From an uncultured Clostridia bacterium (GTDB lineage: Bacteria > Bacillota > Clostridia > Oscillospirales > Feifaniaceae), in the NCBI GenBank assembly GCA_944376235.1, contig CALWCA010000004.1:62001-126000 (forward strand): DNA of 64,000 nt, in the 5' to 3' direction. Positions 17,351-27,315 of this stretch are shown piece after piece; position 1 is the stretch's first letter, and every line of letters begins with the position of its first letter. The translations under genes were made by a program, and so were the position numbers. The notes beneath the pieces were generated by a model, which had not been told where the DNA came from, searched no databases, and saw only the letters and a list, made by a program, of their open reading frames with translations.

Positions 17351-18007
17351 ATGTCGACACAACTGAGCTATCTGACGCTTGCCGGCGGCGGGCAGTCGCT
17401 GTATGAGGACCGCAAATCCCGCTTTCTGGGACACGCGGCGGCCGTTGCCACCGAAGAGCAGGCGCTTTGCTTTTTGAAATCGGTGCGCGAGACCTACCGC
17501 GACGCCAGCCACCACTGCTACGCCTGGCGGCTGCGCGACAACCACCTGGCGCGCTATTCCGACGACGGGGAGCCGGCCGGCACGGCGGGACTGCCCATGA
17601 TGGAGGTGCTGACGGGGGGAGACATCGTCGACGTCATCGTGGTGGTGACGCGCTATTTCGGGGGCACGCTGCTGGGCACGGGCGGCCTTGTGCGCGCCTA
17701 CACCAAGGCGGCGCAGCGAGCCGTGGCTGACGCCGGCGTGGCCCGCATGACGGCCTGCGACCTTGCCATGTGCGCCGTGGCCTACAACAAAAAGACGCAG
17801 GTGGAGGCCCTGATTGCGCAGCACGGCGGCGGCGTGGACGAGCTCGAATTCGGCGCCGACCTGCTGTATACCTACTATACGCCGGCAGCGCGCACAGACG
17901 GGTTTGAGGCGGCGCTCACCGAGCTCACGCTGGGGCAGGCGCAGCCCATCCGGGTGGAGCGGCAATACCGTGCGCTGCCGGTGCCCTGCGATTTTGAAAA
18001 ATTTTGA
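17351..18007 (+). CDS. YigZ/IMPACT-family protein
   Basis: A 218-residue protein with the UPF0029/IMPACT N-terminal domain: DASHHCYAWRL, SDDGEPAGTAGLPM and RYFGGTLLGTGGLVRAY are family signatures. A short C-terminal alpha/beta domain (DUF1949-type) follows. The E. coli homologue is YigZ; the molecular role is not settled. The ATG at 17351 is preferred to a TTG at 17345 because the GGGGGG Shine-Dalgarno is better spaced. It lies 42 bp after hflX and is probably co-transcribed. Confidence 0.88.
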   Translation: MSTQLSYLTLAGGGQSLYEDRKSRFLGHAAAVATEEQALCFLKSVRETYRDASHHCYAWRLRDNHLARYSDDGEPAGTAGLPMMEVLTGGDIVDVIVVVTRYFGGTLLGTGGLVRAYTKAAQRAVADAGVARMTACDLAMCAVAYNKKTQVEALIAQHGGGVDELEFGADLLYTYYTPAARTDGFEAALTELTLGQAQPIRVERQYRALPVPCDFEKF

Positions 18008-18024
18008 CAAAAGGGGAAGGAGTT

Positions 18025-18053
18025 TTGCAAAGCGCGTCGTATTGTCGTATTAC
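18025..18053 (+). promoter_or_regulatory. Candidate promoter for the dgt-dnaG-rpoD-xpt run
   Basis: TTGCAA (18025-18030), a 17-bp spacer, TATTAC (18048-18053), about 100 bp before the TTG start of the HD-domain gene. No other strong sigma-A site was noticed before rpoD. Confidence 0.5.
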
Positions 18054-18151
18054 AGGGGAGAAGCCGCCCCGTGCCTTCTGCCGGGAAGGACCGGCAGGGC
18101 AGGGCGGCGGCAGGACGCTGCGCGGCGCGGCCGCGAGAAGGGAGACATGCC

Positions 18152-19147
18152 TTGACTGACAGACAGGAACTTGAGCGCAGGGAGCATTTGTTTTTGGCGC
18201 CCTGGGCCACTTTTGCCGACGGCACGGCCGGCAGGCGCCGTCCCGAGCCGCCCTGTCCGCTTCGCACCGAGTTTGTGCGCGACCGCGACAGGATTGTCCA
18301 CTGCAAGTCCTTTCGCCGGCTCAAGCACAAGACGCAGGTTTTCCTGTCGCCCGAGGGCGACCATTACCGCACGCGTCTGACCCACACGCTGGAGGTGGCG
18401 CAGATTGCGCGCACCATCGCCAGGGCGCTGGCGCTCAACGAAGACCTCACCGAGGCCATCTGCCTGGGCCACGACCTCGGGCACACCCCCTTTGGCCACT
18501 CGGGGGAGGAGATGCTCAATTCGCTGTCGAGCACCGGCTTTACCCACTATGAGCAGAGCCTGAGGGTGGCGGACGTTTTGGAGAAGGAGCGCTGCGGCCT
18601 CAACCTGACGCAGGAGGTGCGAGACGGTATCCTCTGCCACTCGCTGCGCGACGCCGCCGCCACGCCCGAGGGCCGGCTGGTCTACTGGGCCGACCACATC
18701 GCCTATGTCAACCACGATATTGACGACGCCATCCGCGCCGGCGTGCTGCGCGAAAGCGACCTGCCGCCCATCGTCCCCGCCGTGCTGGGGAGCAGGCATT
18801 CGGTGCGCATCAACACCATGATTTGGAGCATGCTCGAGGGCAGCGTGCAGGGGGACGTCGGCATGACGCCGCCGGTGCTCGAAGCTTACGAGACGCTGCA
18901 TGCCTTTTTGTTTGAGCGGGTGTATTTCAACCCCGTGGCCAAGGCCGAGGAGGGCAAGGCCAAGCAGGCCATCGGCGCCCTGTTTGAGCACTTTATGCAA
19001 AAGCCGCAGGAGCTGCCGCAGGAATACCAGAAATACATGGAGCAAGACGGGCTTGAGCGCGTGGTGCTCGACTACATCTCGGGCATGACCGACCGCTACT
19101 GCATCGCCCGCTTTGAAGAGATTTTCGTGCCCAAGGTGTGGCGGTAA
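18152..19147 (+). CDS. dGTP triphosphohydrolase-like HD-domain protein
   Basis: A 331-residue dNTPase-like protein that would hydrolyse dGTP to deoxyguanosine and triphosphate. HD-domain residues are visible in RLTHTLEVAQIARTIAR and ICLGHDLGHTPFGHSGE (His...His-Asp) with the later Asp in YWADHIAYVNHD. The TTG at 18152 follows GAAGGGAGAC at about 18137-18146; an earlier in-frame ATG at 18071 has no ribosome-binding site. It is shorter than E. coli Dgt (about 505) and matches the short Firmicutes class often placed just before dnaG. Confidence 0.88.
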   Translation: MTDRQELERREHLFLAPWATFADGTAGRRRPEPPCPLRTEFVRDRDRIVHCKSFRRLKHKTQVFLSPEGDHYRTRLTHTLEVAQIARTIARALALNEDLTEAICLGHDLGHTPFGHSGEEMLNSLSSTGFTHYEQSLRVADVLEKERCGLNLTQEVRDGILCHSLRDAAATPEGRLVYWADHIAYVNHDIDDAIRAGVLRESDLPPIVPAVLGSRHSVRINTMIWSMLEGSVQGDVGMTPPVLEAYETLHAFLFERVYFNPVAKAEEGKAKQAIGALFEHFMQKPQELPQEYQKYMEQDGLERVVLDYISGMTDRYCIARFEEIFVPKVWR

Positions 19148-19196
19148 CAAGCGCCGCAGGCAGGGCTTTTGACAAAACAGAGAAAGGAGACGCGTC

Positions 19197-20939
19197 TTGG
19201 CCATTCCCCAGAGCTTTATCGAAGAGCTGAAGAGCCGTGTGGAAATTGAAGATTTGATCGGCGGCTATGTCAGGCTGCGGCGTCAGGGCAGCAACCTGAC
19301 GGGGCTGTGCCCCTTTCACAGCGAGAAGTCGCCCTCCTTTACGGTGTTTGTGGGCAGCCAGAGCTACTACTGCTTCGGCTGCCACGCAGGGGGCGACGCC
19401 ATCAATTTCGTGCGCGCCATGGAGCATCTCGACTATGTCGACGCCGTGAAGTTTTTGGCCGACCGAGCAGGGATGACGGTGCCGCAGGAGGAGGGGTCGC
19501 GGGAGAGCGCCGCCCAGCGCGCCGACATCCTGGAGCTCAACAAGACGGCGGCGCGCTGGTTTCACGAGCAGCTGCGCAAAACGCCGCAGGCGGTGCGCTA
19601 TCTGTCGGGCAGGGGGCTTTCCGAAAAGACCATCCTGCACTTTGGCCTGGGCTACGCGCCCGAGGGGTGGGACAACCTGCTGCGTCATCTGGAGCAAAAG
19701 GGCTACACCATGCCCGATGTGAAGCGCGCGGGACTTGCCGCCGTCAACCAGAGCGGCAGGTATTACGACTATTTCAGGGGCCGCATCATGTTCCCCATCA
19801 TCGACGTGCGGGGCGATGTGGTGGGCTTCGGCGGGCGCGTACTGGACGACAGCAAGCCAAAGTATCTCAACTCGCCCGATACGCCGGTCTTCAAGAAGAG
19901 CCGCAGCCTGTTTTCGCTGTGCAACGCCAAGGGCACGCGCGAGGGGCAGCTGATTTTGGCCGAAGGGTATCTCGACGTGATTTCGCTGTACCAGGCCGGC
20001 TTTGCGCAGGCCGTCGCCACGCTGGGCACGGCGCTGACCTCGGAGCAGGCCAGGCTCATGAACCGCTACGCAAAGGAGGTCGTCATCGCCTACGACATGG
20101 ACGAGGCGGGCCGGCGCGCTACGCAGAGGGCGTCGGAGCTGCTGACGGCGGCGGGCCTCAAGGTGCGGGTGCTGCGGCTGGACGGGGCCAAGGACCCCGA
20201 CGAATATCTGCGTACCCACGGGCCCGAGCGCCTCAGGGCGCAGCTTGGCCGCACCGAGGGCTATGTGGAGTACCAGCTGTCGCAGGCGGCAGCTGGCCTT
20301 GATTTGGAGGACGCGGCGGGCAGGGTGAGCTATCTCAAGGAGGCGGCTGCCATTTTGGCCCGGCTTGACAGCCCGGTCGAGCGCGACGTCTATGCCGGCC
20401 GTGTGGCCGCGCAGCTCGGCGTGGAGAAGGACAACCTGCTCACCGAGGCAAACCGTCTGCGCAAAAGCGACAGGAAAAAGGCGCAGCAGCAGGACCTCGT
20501 GCAGCAGCAGAGGCTGCTCAAGAGCGGTGTGGGCCGCGTTGACCCGGACAGGGCGCGCCATCTGAGGGCGTCGCGTGCGGAGGAGGGCATCCTGTGCCTG
20601 CTCTACGACCACCCCGACTACTATGACGAACTGGCAAAAGAGCTCTCGCCCGACGATTTTGTCACCCCCTTTCACCGCAGGGTGCTGGTTTCCATGGCAA
20701 ACGCCATTGAAATGGGGGAGCGGCCCGACCTGTCGGGCTTTCGGGAGTTTTCCATTGAGGAAATCGGGGTGATCCAGGGCATTTTGCTGGGGCGCGAGCG
20801 TTTCTCGGGAACCAGGGAGGAGCTCAGGGAGCTCATGGAAACGCTGCAGCAGGAGCGCCGTCGCGGCGCCGCGCGGCAGCACAGGATGGACGACGAGGAG
20901 CTGCGGCGTTACCTGCAGTCCATGGGAGAGAGAAAATAA
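19197..20939 (+). CDS. dnaG: DNA primase DnaG
   Basis: Synthesises RNA primers at the replication fork. The N-terminal zinc finger is CPFH-x17-CFGC (Cys38, His41, Cys59, Cys62), followed by the RNA-polymerase domain with YFRGRIMFPIID and the TOPRIM block LAEGYLDVISLYQAG and IAYDMDEAG. The C-terminal part is the DnaB-binding region. 580 residues, normal length. It begins at TTG behind AGAAAGGAGAC. The dgt-dnaG-rpoD order is the macromolecular-synthesis arrangement without rpsU. Confidence 0.95.
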   Translation: MAIPQSFIEELKSRVEIEDLIGGYVRLRRQGSNLTGLCPFHSEKSPSFTVFVGSQSYYCFGCHAGGDAINFVRAMEHLDYVDAVKFLADRAGMTVPQEEGSRESAAQRADILELNKTAARWFHEQLRKTPQAVRYLSGRGLSEKTILHFGLGYAPEGWDNLLRHLEQKGYTMPDVKRAGLAAVNQSGRYYDYFRGRIMFPIIDVRGDVVGFGGRVLDDSKPKYLNSPDTPVFKKSRSLFSLCNAKGTREGQLILAEGYLDVISLYQAGFAQAVATLGTALTSEQARLMNRYAKEVVIAYDMDEAGRRATQRASELLTAAGLKVRVLRLDGAKDPDEYLRTHGPERLRAQLGRTEGYVEYQLSQAAAGLDLEDAAGRVSYLKEAAAILARLDSPVERDVYAGRVAAQLGVEKDNLLTEANRLRKSDRKKAQQQDLVQQQRLLKSGVGRVDPDRARHLRASRAEEGILCLLYDHPDYYDELAKELSPDDFVTPFHRRVLVSMANAIEMGERPDLSGFREFSIEEIGVIQGILLGRERFSGTREELRELMETLQQERRRGAARQHRMDDEELRRYLQSMGERK

Positions 20940-20981
20940 AAAACACACAGCATAGAAAAACACAGCGAGGAGTATGCAGAC

Positions 20982-22076
20982 ATGGCAACCGAAAAGAAGC
21001 TGACAGTGAGGGAACTGCTGGAGCAGGCAAAGGCGAAGGGGAGCATCTCGGGCAAGGAGCTGGTGGCCTACATCGACGAAAACGAGCTTGAGCTCGATAC
21101 TATCGAAAAGCTGTATGAGAACCTGGAGACGAGCGGCGTCAAGATTGAGGACGACTATGAGGACATCAACTTAGCCGACCTTGAGACGCTGGAAATCGAG
21201 GAGCACGAGGAGCCCGAAATCGACGCCGTTTTGACCAGCGAGGGCCTTGCCATCGACGACCCTGTGCGGATGTATCTCAAGGAAATCGGCAAGGTGCCGC
21301 TTTTGACGTCGGAGCAGGAGATTGAGCTGGCCTGCCGCATGGCGGAGGGCGACGAGCAAGCCAAAAAGCAGCTGGCCGAGGCCAACCTGCGCCTGGTGGT
21401 CAGCATCGCCAAGCGCTATGTCGGGCGCGGCATGCTCTTTCTCGATTTGATTCAGGAGGGAAATCTCGGCCTCATCAAGGCGGTGGAAAAGTTCGACTAC
21501 ACCAAGGGGTATAAGTTTTCCACCTACGCCACCTGGTGGATCCGTCAGGCCATCACGCGCGCCATTGCCGACCAGGCCAGAACCATCCGCATCCCCGTGC
21601 ACATGGTCGAGACCATCAACAAGGTGATGCGGGTGTCGCGTCAGCTGCTGCAGGAGCTGGGGCACGACCCCACCAGCGAGGAGATTGCGCGCGAAATGGG
21701 CATGTCGGTGGACAAGGTGCGTGAGATTTTGAAGATTGCCCAGGAGCCGGTGTCGCTCGAGACGCCCATCGGCGAGGAGGAGGACAGCCATCTGGGCGAC
21801 TTCATCCCCGACGACGACGCGCCCGCCCCCTCGGAGGCCGCCTCCTACACGCTGCTCAAGGAGCAGCTCATTTCGGTGCTGGGTACGCTGACGCCCCGTG
21901 AGGAGCGGGTGCTCAAGCTGCGCTTCGGCCTGGAGGACGGCCGGGCCCGCACGCTGGAAGAGGTGGGCAAGGAATTCAACGTCACCAGAGAGAGGATCCG
22001 TCAGATTGAGGCCAAGGCGCTGCGAAAGCTGCGCCACCCCAGCCGCAGCAAGCGGCTCAAGGATTTCATGGAATAA
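20982..22076 (+). CDS. rpoD: Primary RNA polymerase sigma factor (sigma A/RpoD)
   Basis: A 364-residue group 1 sigma factor. Region 1.1-like acidic N-terminus, region 1.2 [14 protein letters not shown], region 2 [19 protein letters not shown] and [19 protein letters not shown], region 3 and region 4 with [21 protein letters not shown]. It recognises the TTGACA/TATAAT promoters seen throughout the window. Length fits the short Firmicutes form. Confidence 0.96.
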   Translation: MATEKKLTVRELLEQAKAKGSISGKELVAYIDENELELDTIEKLYENLETSGVKIEDDYEDINLADLETLEIEEHEEPEIDAVLTSEGLAIDDPVRMYLKEIGKVPLLTSEQEIELACRMAEGDEQAKKQLAEANLRLVVSIAKRYVGRGMLFLDLIQEGNLGLIKAVEKFDYTKGYKFSTYATWWIRQAITRAIADQARTIRIPVHMVETINKVMRVSRQLLQELGHDPTSEEIAREMGMSVDKVREILKIAQEPVSLETPIGEEEDSHLGDFIPDDDAPAPSEAASYTLLKEQLISVLGTLTPREERVLKLRFGLEDGRARTLEEVGKEFNVTRERIRQIEAKALRKLRHPSRSKRLKDFME

Positions 22077-22100
22077 GCCGGGCAAAAAGGAGGACGAGCC

Positions 22101-22667
22101 ATGGAGCTTCTCAAACAGCGTATTTTGCAGGAGGCCAGCATGCTGCCGGGCAACGTGCTGTGCACCGACACCTTTATGAGCCATCGCATCGACGTGGCGC
22201 TCATCGACCGCATCGGAGAGGAGTTTTACCGTCTCTTCCGCGAGACGAGACCCGATAAAATTGTCACCGTGGAGGCGTCTGGCATTCCGGCGGCGCTGTC
22301 GGTGGCGCGATGCTTCGGCCTGTCGCTCATCGTGGCCAAAAAGGGGGGCGAGGTGTCGGGGGAAAACGACTACCGCGCCCATCTGCTCTCCTACTATGAC
22401 AAGCAGGACTACAATTTGCGCGTTTCGCGCCTGCTTCTCGAGCGCGGCAGCCGCGTGCTGCTCATCGACGACTTTCTTGCCACCGGAAACACCGTGGGCG
22501 CTATGATGGAGATTTTCAAAACGGCGGGGGCCGAGCTGGTGGGCGTGGGCATCGTGGTGGAAAAGGGCTTTCAGCACGGCGGCGACGAGCTTCGCAGCAA
22601 GGACGTCAACCTTCAGAGCCTGTGCATTGTGGAGAGCATGGAAAACGGCATTACATTCAGAGAGTAA
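22101..22667 (+). CDS. xpt: Xanthine phosphoribosyltransferase
   Basis: Salvages xanthine to XMP with PRPP in the cytoplasm. The 188-residue product has the PRPP-binding motif VLLIDDFLATGNT (about residues 117-129) and VTVEASGIPAAL, closely fitting Xpt. It starts 24 bp after rpoD behind AAGGAGG, so it is probably read from the rpoD transcript; there is no room for a purine riboswitch, which often controls xpt in other Firmicutes. Confidence 0.9.
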   Translation: MELLKQRILQEASMLPGNVLCTDTFMSHRIDVALIDRIGEEFYRLFRETRPDKIVTVEASGIPAALSVARCFGLSLIVAKKGGEVSGENDYRAHLLSYYDKQDYNLRVSRLLLERGSRVLLIDDFLATGNTVGAMMEIFKTAGAELVGVGIVVEKGFQHGGDELRSKDVNLQSLCIVESMENGITFRE

Positions 22668-22731
22668 AAAAACGGAAAGTTCGAAAGACAGCGCCGTTGG
22701 CACAGCAGTGCGGCGTGGGAAGCCGAGCCGA

Positions 22732-22771
22732 GGCGAAGGTGCAAGGCGCCTTCGCCCCGGCCTTCTTTTTT
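22732..22771 (+). terminator. Probable terminator after xpt
   Basis: GGCGAAGG/CCTTCGCC stem with a T-run at about 22764-22771, roughly 65 bp after the xpt stop. The rest of the 22668-23083 gap shows no gene; its 3' end holds the tRNA-Ser promoter. Confidence 0.5.
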
Positions 22772-22987
22772 CGGTCTTTGCCGCAATAGGGCGGGACGGT
22801 GGAAAAGCCTGGGTTGAGGAGACTTTGAGAAACGCCAAAGGGAGATGCGCGCGGGCCTGTATGTTGCGCAAGGCCTGCGCGGGCAAAGAGGCCGCCGCCA
22901 AGGGAATGGCACAAGGCAGAGGCGGACGGCGGAACGGAACAGACGGAAAAGAAGGCTGCCTGGGCCGGAAAATTGTCGCAGGAGCTG

Positions 22988-23016
22988 TTGACGCGGGCAG
23001 CGTTATCTGATATAAT
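22988..23016 (+). promoter_or_regulatory. Promoter of tRNA-Ser
   Basis: TTGACG (22988-22993), 17-bp spacer, TATAAT (23011-23016), about 67 bp before the tRNA. Confidence 0.85.
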
Positions 23017-23083
23017 AACTTGCGCGCATTGCAAAATGGCGTGCCGCCTGATGTGTGCAGCAAGTCCCATTTTTTGAGCATAT

Positions 23084-23172
23084 GGAGAGGTATCGAAGTG
23101 GTCATAACGGGGCTGACTCGAAATCAGTTTGCGCGAAAGCGCACGCGGGTTCGAATCCCGCCCTCTCCGCCA
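23084..23172 (+). tRNA. tRNA-Ser (anticodon CGA)
   Basis: Acceptor GGAGAGG/CCTCTCC, anticodon loop CTCGAAA, a long class II variable arm (TTGCGCGAAAGCGCA), T-arm GGGTTCGAATCCC and encoded CCA. Confidence 0.95.
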
Positions 23173-23182
23173 ACAAAAAGTT

Positions 23183-23215
23183 CCTTGAAACCGTATGGTT
23201 TCAAGGGGCTTTTTT
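23183..23215 (+). terminator. Terminator of tRNA-Ser
   Basis: Perfect 10-bp stem (23183-23192 with 23197-23206) around GTAT, followed by a six-base T-run at 23210-23215. Confidence 0.88.
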
Positions 23216-23365
23216 GTGTTTTTGTGCAAGGACGTTTTTGGAAAAAGGGGAGGCCTTCCTCTTTGAAAGGGAAATATGGGCCTTTGTCCATGGAAGGCTT
23301 GAAGCGGCAGGGGGATTTGTGGTACTCTTATAAAAACAAATGCCCTGAAGGGGGGAGATACTGCC

Positions 23366-23740
23366 GTGAATCTCTATGAGTCGGCCGAAAATTATCTGGA
23401 GACCATTTTAACGCTCAAGCAGCGCCTTGGCGTGGTGCGCTCCATCGACATTGCAAACGAACTGCAGTTTTCCAAGCCCAGTGTCAGCGTGGCCATGAAG
23501 AAGCTGCGTGAAAACGGATACATTGAGATGGATGCCGAAGGGTTTATCACACTGCTGCCGCCGGGAGAAGAGGTTGCGCGGCGCATCAGCGAGAGGCATG
23601 AGCTGCTCACCGAGTTCTTTGTGCGCCTGGGCGTCAGCCGTGAGGTCGCGGCGGCCGATGCCTGCAAGATCGAGCATGATTTGAGCGAGGAGACATTTCA
23701 GAAAATCAAGCTGCACGCGCAAAAAATCAGCGTGAAGTGA
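23366..23740 (+). CDS. Short DtxR/MntR-family metal-dependent regulator
   Basis: A 124-residue DNA-binding protein. The winged helix (about residues 24-60, IDIANELQFSKPSVSVAMKKL) is followed by the dimer/metal region RHELLTEFF and DACKIEHDLS. Aligned by eye with MntR and DtxR, the residue at MntR Glu99 is Cys, which is the DtxR-like (Cys102) pattern, and MntR Asp8 is replaced by Asn; the His of RHELL and the Glu-His of IEH are kept. There is no SH3-like third domain. GTG start behind GGGGGAGA. The regulated genes are not evident; the next locus is the collagen-like system. Confidence 0.8.
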   Translation: MNLYESAENYLETILTLKQRLGVVRSIDIANELQFSKPSVSVAMKKLRENGYIEMDAEGFITLLPPGEEVARRISERHELLTEFFVRLGVSREVAAADACKIEHDLSEETFQKIKLHAQKISVK

Positions 23741-23834
23741 CGGCTGTCGGCAAAGCCCGATGTCCCGGCTGCGCTTCCGCCTGACCGGGATGCCCGGCTT
23801 GGGGCCGTCAATCAGAAAAGGACGCAAGCTTGAT

Positions 23835-23871
23835 GAGGCCGCCTTTCCGAAAGGGAAGGCGGCCTCTTTTT
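23835..23871 (+). terminator. Terminator after the DtxR-family gene
   Basis: Perfect 11-bp stem (23835-23845 with 23856-23866) followed by a T-run. The rest of the 23741-24060 gap shows no gene. Confidence 0.85.
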
Positions 23872-24060
23872 GTTTGCCGGGAGGGTGAACGGGTAAAGTG
23901 CCTTTTGGGATTTCTGGGATGGAACGGACATGCTGCAGTTGACATGGCGCAGGCGGCTGTCTGAAAAGACGTTTGGCAAAAGCCCTTTTGGAGGGCACAA
24001 AACAGGCGTTGGCAGAATACTGTGCAAGAGAGGATATCAGCAGCAGGGGGGACGAATGTG

Positions 24061-25149
24061 ATGACCATTAGCTTGTGCATGATTGTCAAAAACGAGGAGG
24101 CGGTTCTGGCGCGGTGTTTGGACAGTGTGAAGGAGGCTGTCGACGAGATTGTCATTGTCGACACGGGCAGCACCGATAAGACAAAGGAAATCGCGGCGCA
24201 ATATACCGATTTGGTTTACGATTTTGCGTGGGACGACGACTTTTCGGCGGCGCGCAACGCCTCGTTCTCCAAGGCGACAAAGGATTTCATCCTGTGGCTG
24301 GATGCCGACGACGTGCTGCTGCCTGACGACTGTCAGATGCTAAAGCAGCTCAAGCAGACGCTGCCAGATGACGTTGACGTTGTCATGATGCGCTACAACA
24401 CCGCCTTTGACGAAAATTCAAACCCGACCTTTTTTTATTACAGAGAGCGCCTCGTTCGAAGAGGGCTGCCCTGCGCCTGGAAAGGGCGCGTGCACGAGGC
24501 CATTGAGCACGGCGGCAAAAAGCTTTATTCGGACATTGCCGTGACCCATCAGTCGGTGAAAAAGGTCTACAGCGAGCGAAATCTCAACATCTACCGCAGG
24601 CAGCTGCGTGAGGGTCCGCCCATGGCCCCGCGCGACACCTTTTATTACGCCAGGGAGCTCTACTATCACCGGTATTACGAGCAGGCCGAGCAGGTGCTCA
24701 CAGAGTTTCTCGAGCAGGGGCGCGGATATTTGGAAAACAACCTTGAAGCCTGTAAAATTTTAGCCTATTGCCGGCTTGAGCAGGACCGGGTGAAAGAGGC
24801 GATGGAGGCGCTGAGCAGATCCTTTTGCTATGACGCGCCGCGCGCCGACTTCTGCTGCGAGCTGGGCAGCGCCTGGATGAAGCTGCAAAATTATAAGACA
24901 GCCGCATTTTGGTATGAGCTGGCCCGCACCCTGCCCAAAAAAGAGAAGAGCGGGGCCTTCATCAACGAGAACTGCTATGGGTATCTGCCCTGTATCCAGC
25001 TTTGCGTGTGCTACGACAGGCTTGGAGAGCATGAAAAAGCCTGCGAATTCAACCGGCTTGCCGGAACCTACCGGCCCAATTCACCGGCGTATTTGAAAAA
25101 TTTGGAATACTTTGAGCGACTTTTTTCGAACTCCCGGAACTCTTTTTGA
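24061..25149 (+). CDS. Family 2 glycosyltransferase with TPR-like C-terminus
   Basis: A 362-residue protein. The N-terminal GT-A fold shows LCMIVKNEEAVLARCLDSV, IVDTGSTDKTKEIA and the catalytic DAD (81-83) in LWLDADDVLLP. The C-terminal half (about 190-362) is helical with TPR-like repeats (YYHRYYEQAEQVLTEFL, ILAYCRLEQDRVKEAMEAL, YELARTL). Glycosyltransferases of this type often sit beside collagen-like spore-surface proteins, and the next gene encodes one 66 bp downstream, so it probably glycosylates that protein's Thr-rich repeats; this is inference. The ATG at 24061 follows AGGGGGGACG. Confidence 0.85.
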   Translation: MTISLCMIVKNEEAVLARCLDSVKEAVDEIVIVDTGSTDKTKEIAAQYTDLVYDFAWDDDFSAARNASFSKATKDFILWLDADDVLLPDDCQMLKQLKQTLPDDVDVVMMRYNTAFDENSNPTFFYYRERLVRRGLPCAWKGRVHEAIEHGGKKLYSDIAVTHQSVKKVYSERNLNIYRRQLREGPPMAPRDTFYYARELYYHRYYEQAEQVLTEFLEQGRGYLENNLEACKILAYCRLEQDRVKEAMEALSRSFCYDAPRADFCCELGSAWMKLQNYKTAAFWYELARTLPKKEKSGAFINENCYGYLPCIQLCVCYDRLGEHEKACEFNRLAGTYRPNSPAYLKNLEYFERLFSNSRNSF

Positions 25150-25172
25150 ATACATTACAATGAGACAGTGCA

Positions 25173-25181
25173 CATATCGTA
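25173..25181 (+). promoter_or_regulatory. Possible sporulation-type -10 element
   Basis: CATATCGTA fits the CATANNNTA -10 shared by mother-cell sigma E/sigma K promoters, 35 bp before the collagen-like gene. No convincing -35 at the right spacing was found, so this is only a candidate. A TATACT also occurs at 25189-25194. Confidence 0.25.
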
Positions 25182-25203
25182 ACTGTTTTATACTACAGGT
25201 TAA

Positions 25204-27054
<1,851 letters not shown>

Positions 27055-27113
27055 GCCTTTTGCAAAAAGCGCGGCATCGGCTCAAAACCAAATAGGAGAA
27101 AAAAGATTTTTTG

Positions 27114-27151
27114 GCGGGCAGGCGCAGCAGAAGCGGCGCCTGCCCGCTTCT
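27114..27151 (+). terminator. Probable terminator after the collagen-like gene
   Basis: Perfect 12-bp stem (27114-27125 with 27136-27147) followed by a short T-rich stretch, 60 bp after the stop. The remainder of the gap up to 27263 shows nothing recognisable. Confidence 0.6.
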
Positions 27152-27263
27152 TTGCTGCCGTTTTCATGCCGAGAGCCGGGAGAATCAGGAGCTGGGGTTG
27201 ATTTTGAGGTGCCTAGGGGAGGGCTTTTAGGGCATATGGGCCTTGAAGGGGTGCGCCCCAGAC

Positions 27264-27306
27264 AAAAAAACGCACATCCCGGCTTATTATAAAAGCCGGG
27301 ATGTGC
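27264..27306 (-). terminator. Terminator of the glutamate-synthase-like gene
   Basis: Perfect 15-bp stem (27271-27285 with 27292-27306); read on the minus strand it is followed by seven Ts (27270-27264). It lies ten bases past the minus-strand stop. Confidence 0.88.
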
Positions 27307-27315
27307 GAAAAGAGC

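Noticed and set aside
22077-22100. Purine riboswitch before xpt
   Set aside because: Only 24 bp separate rpoD and xpt, too short for the aptamer.
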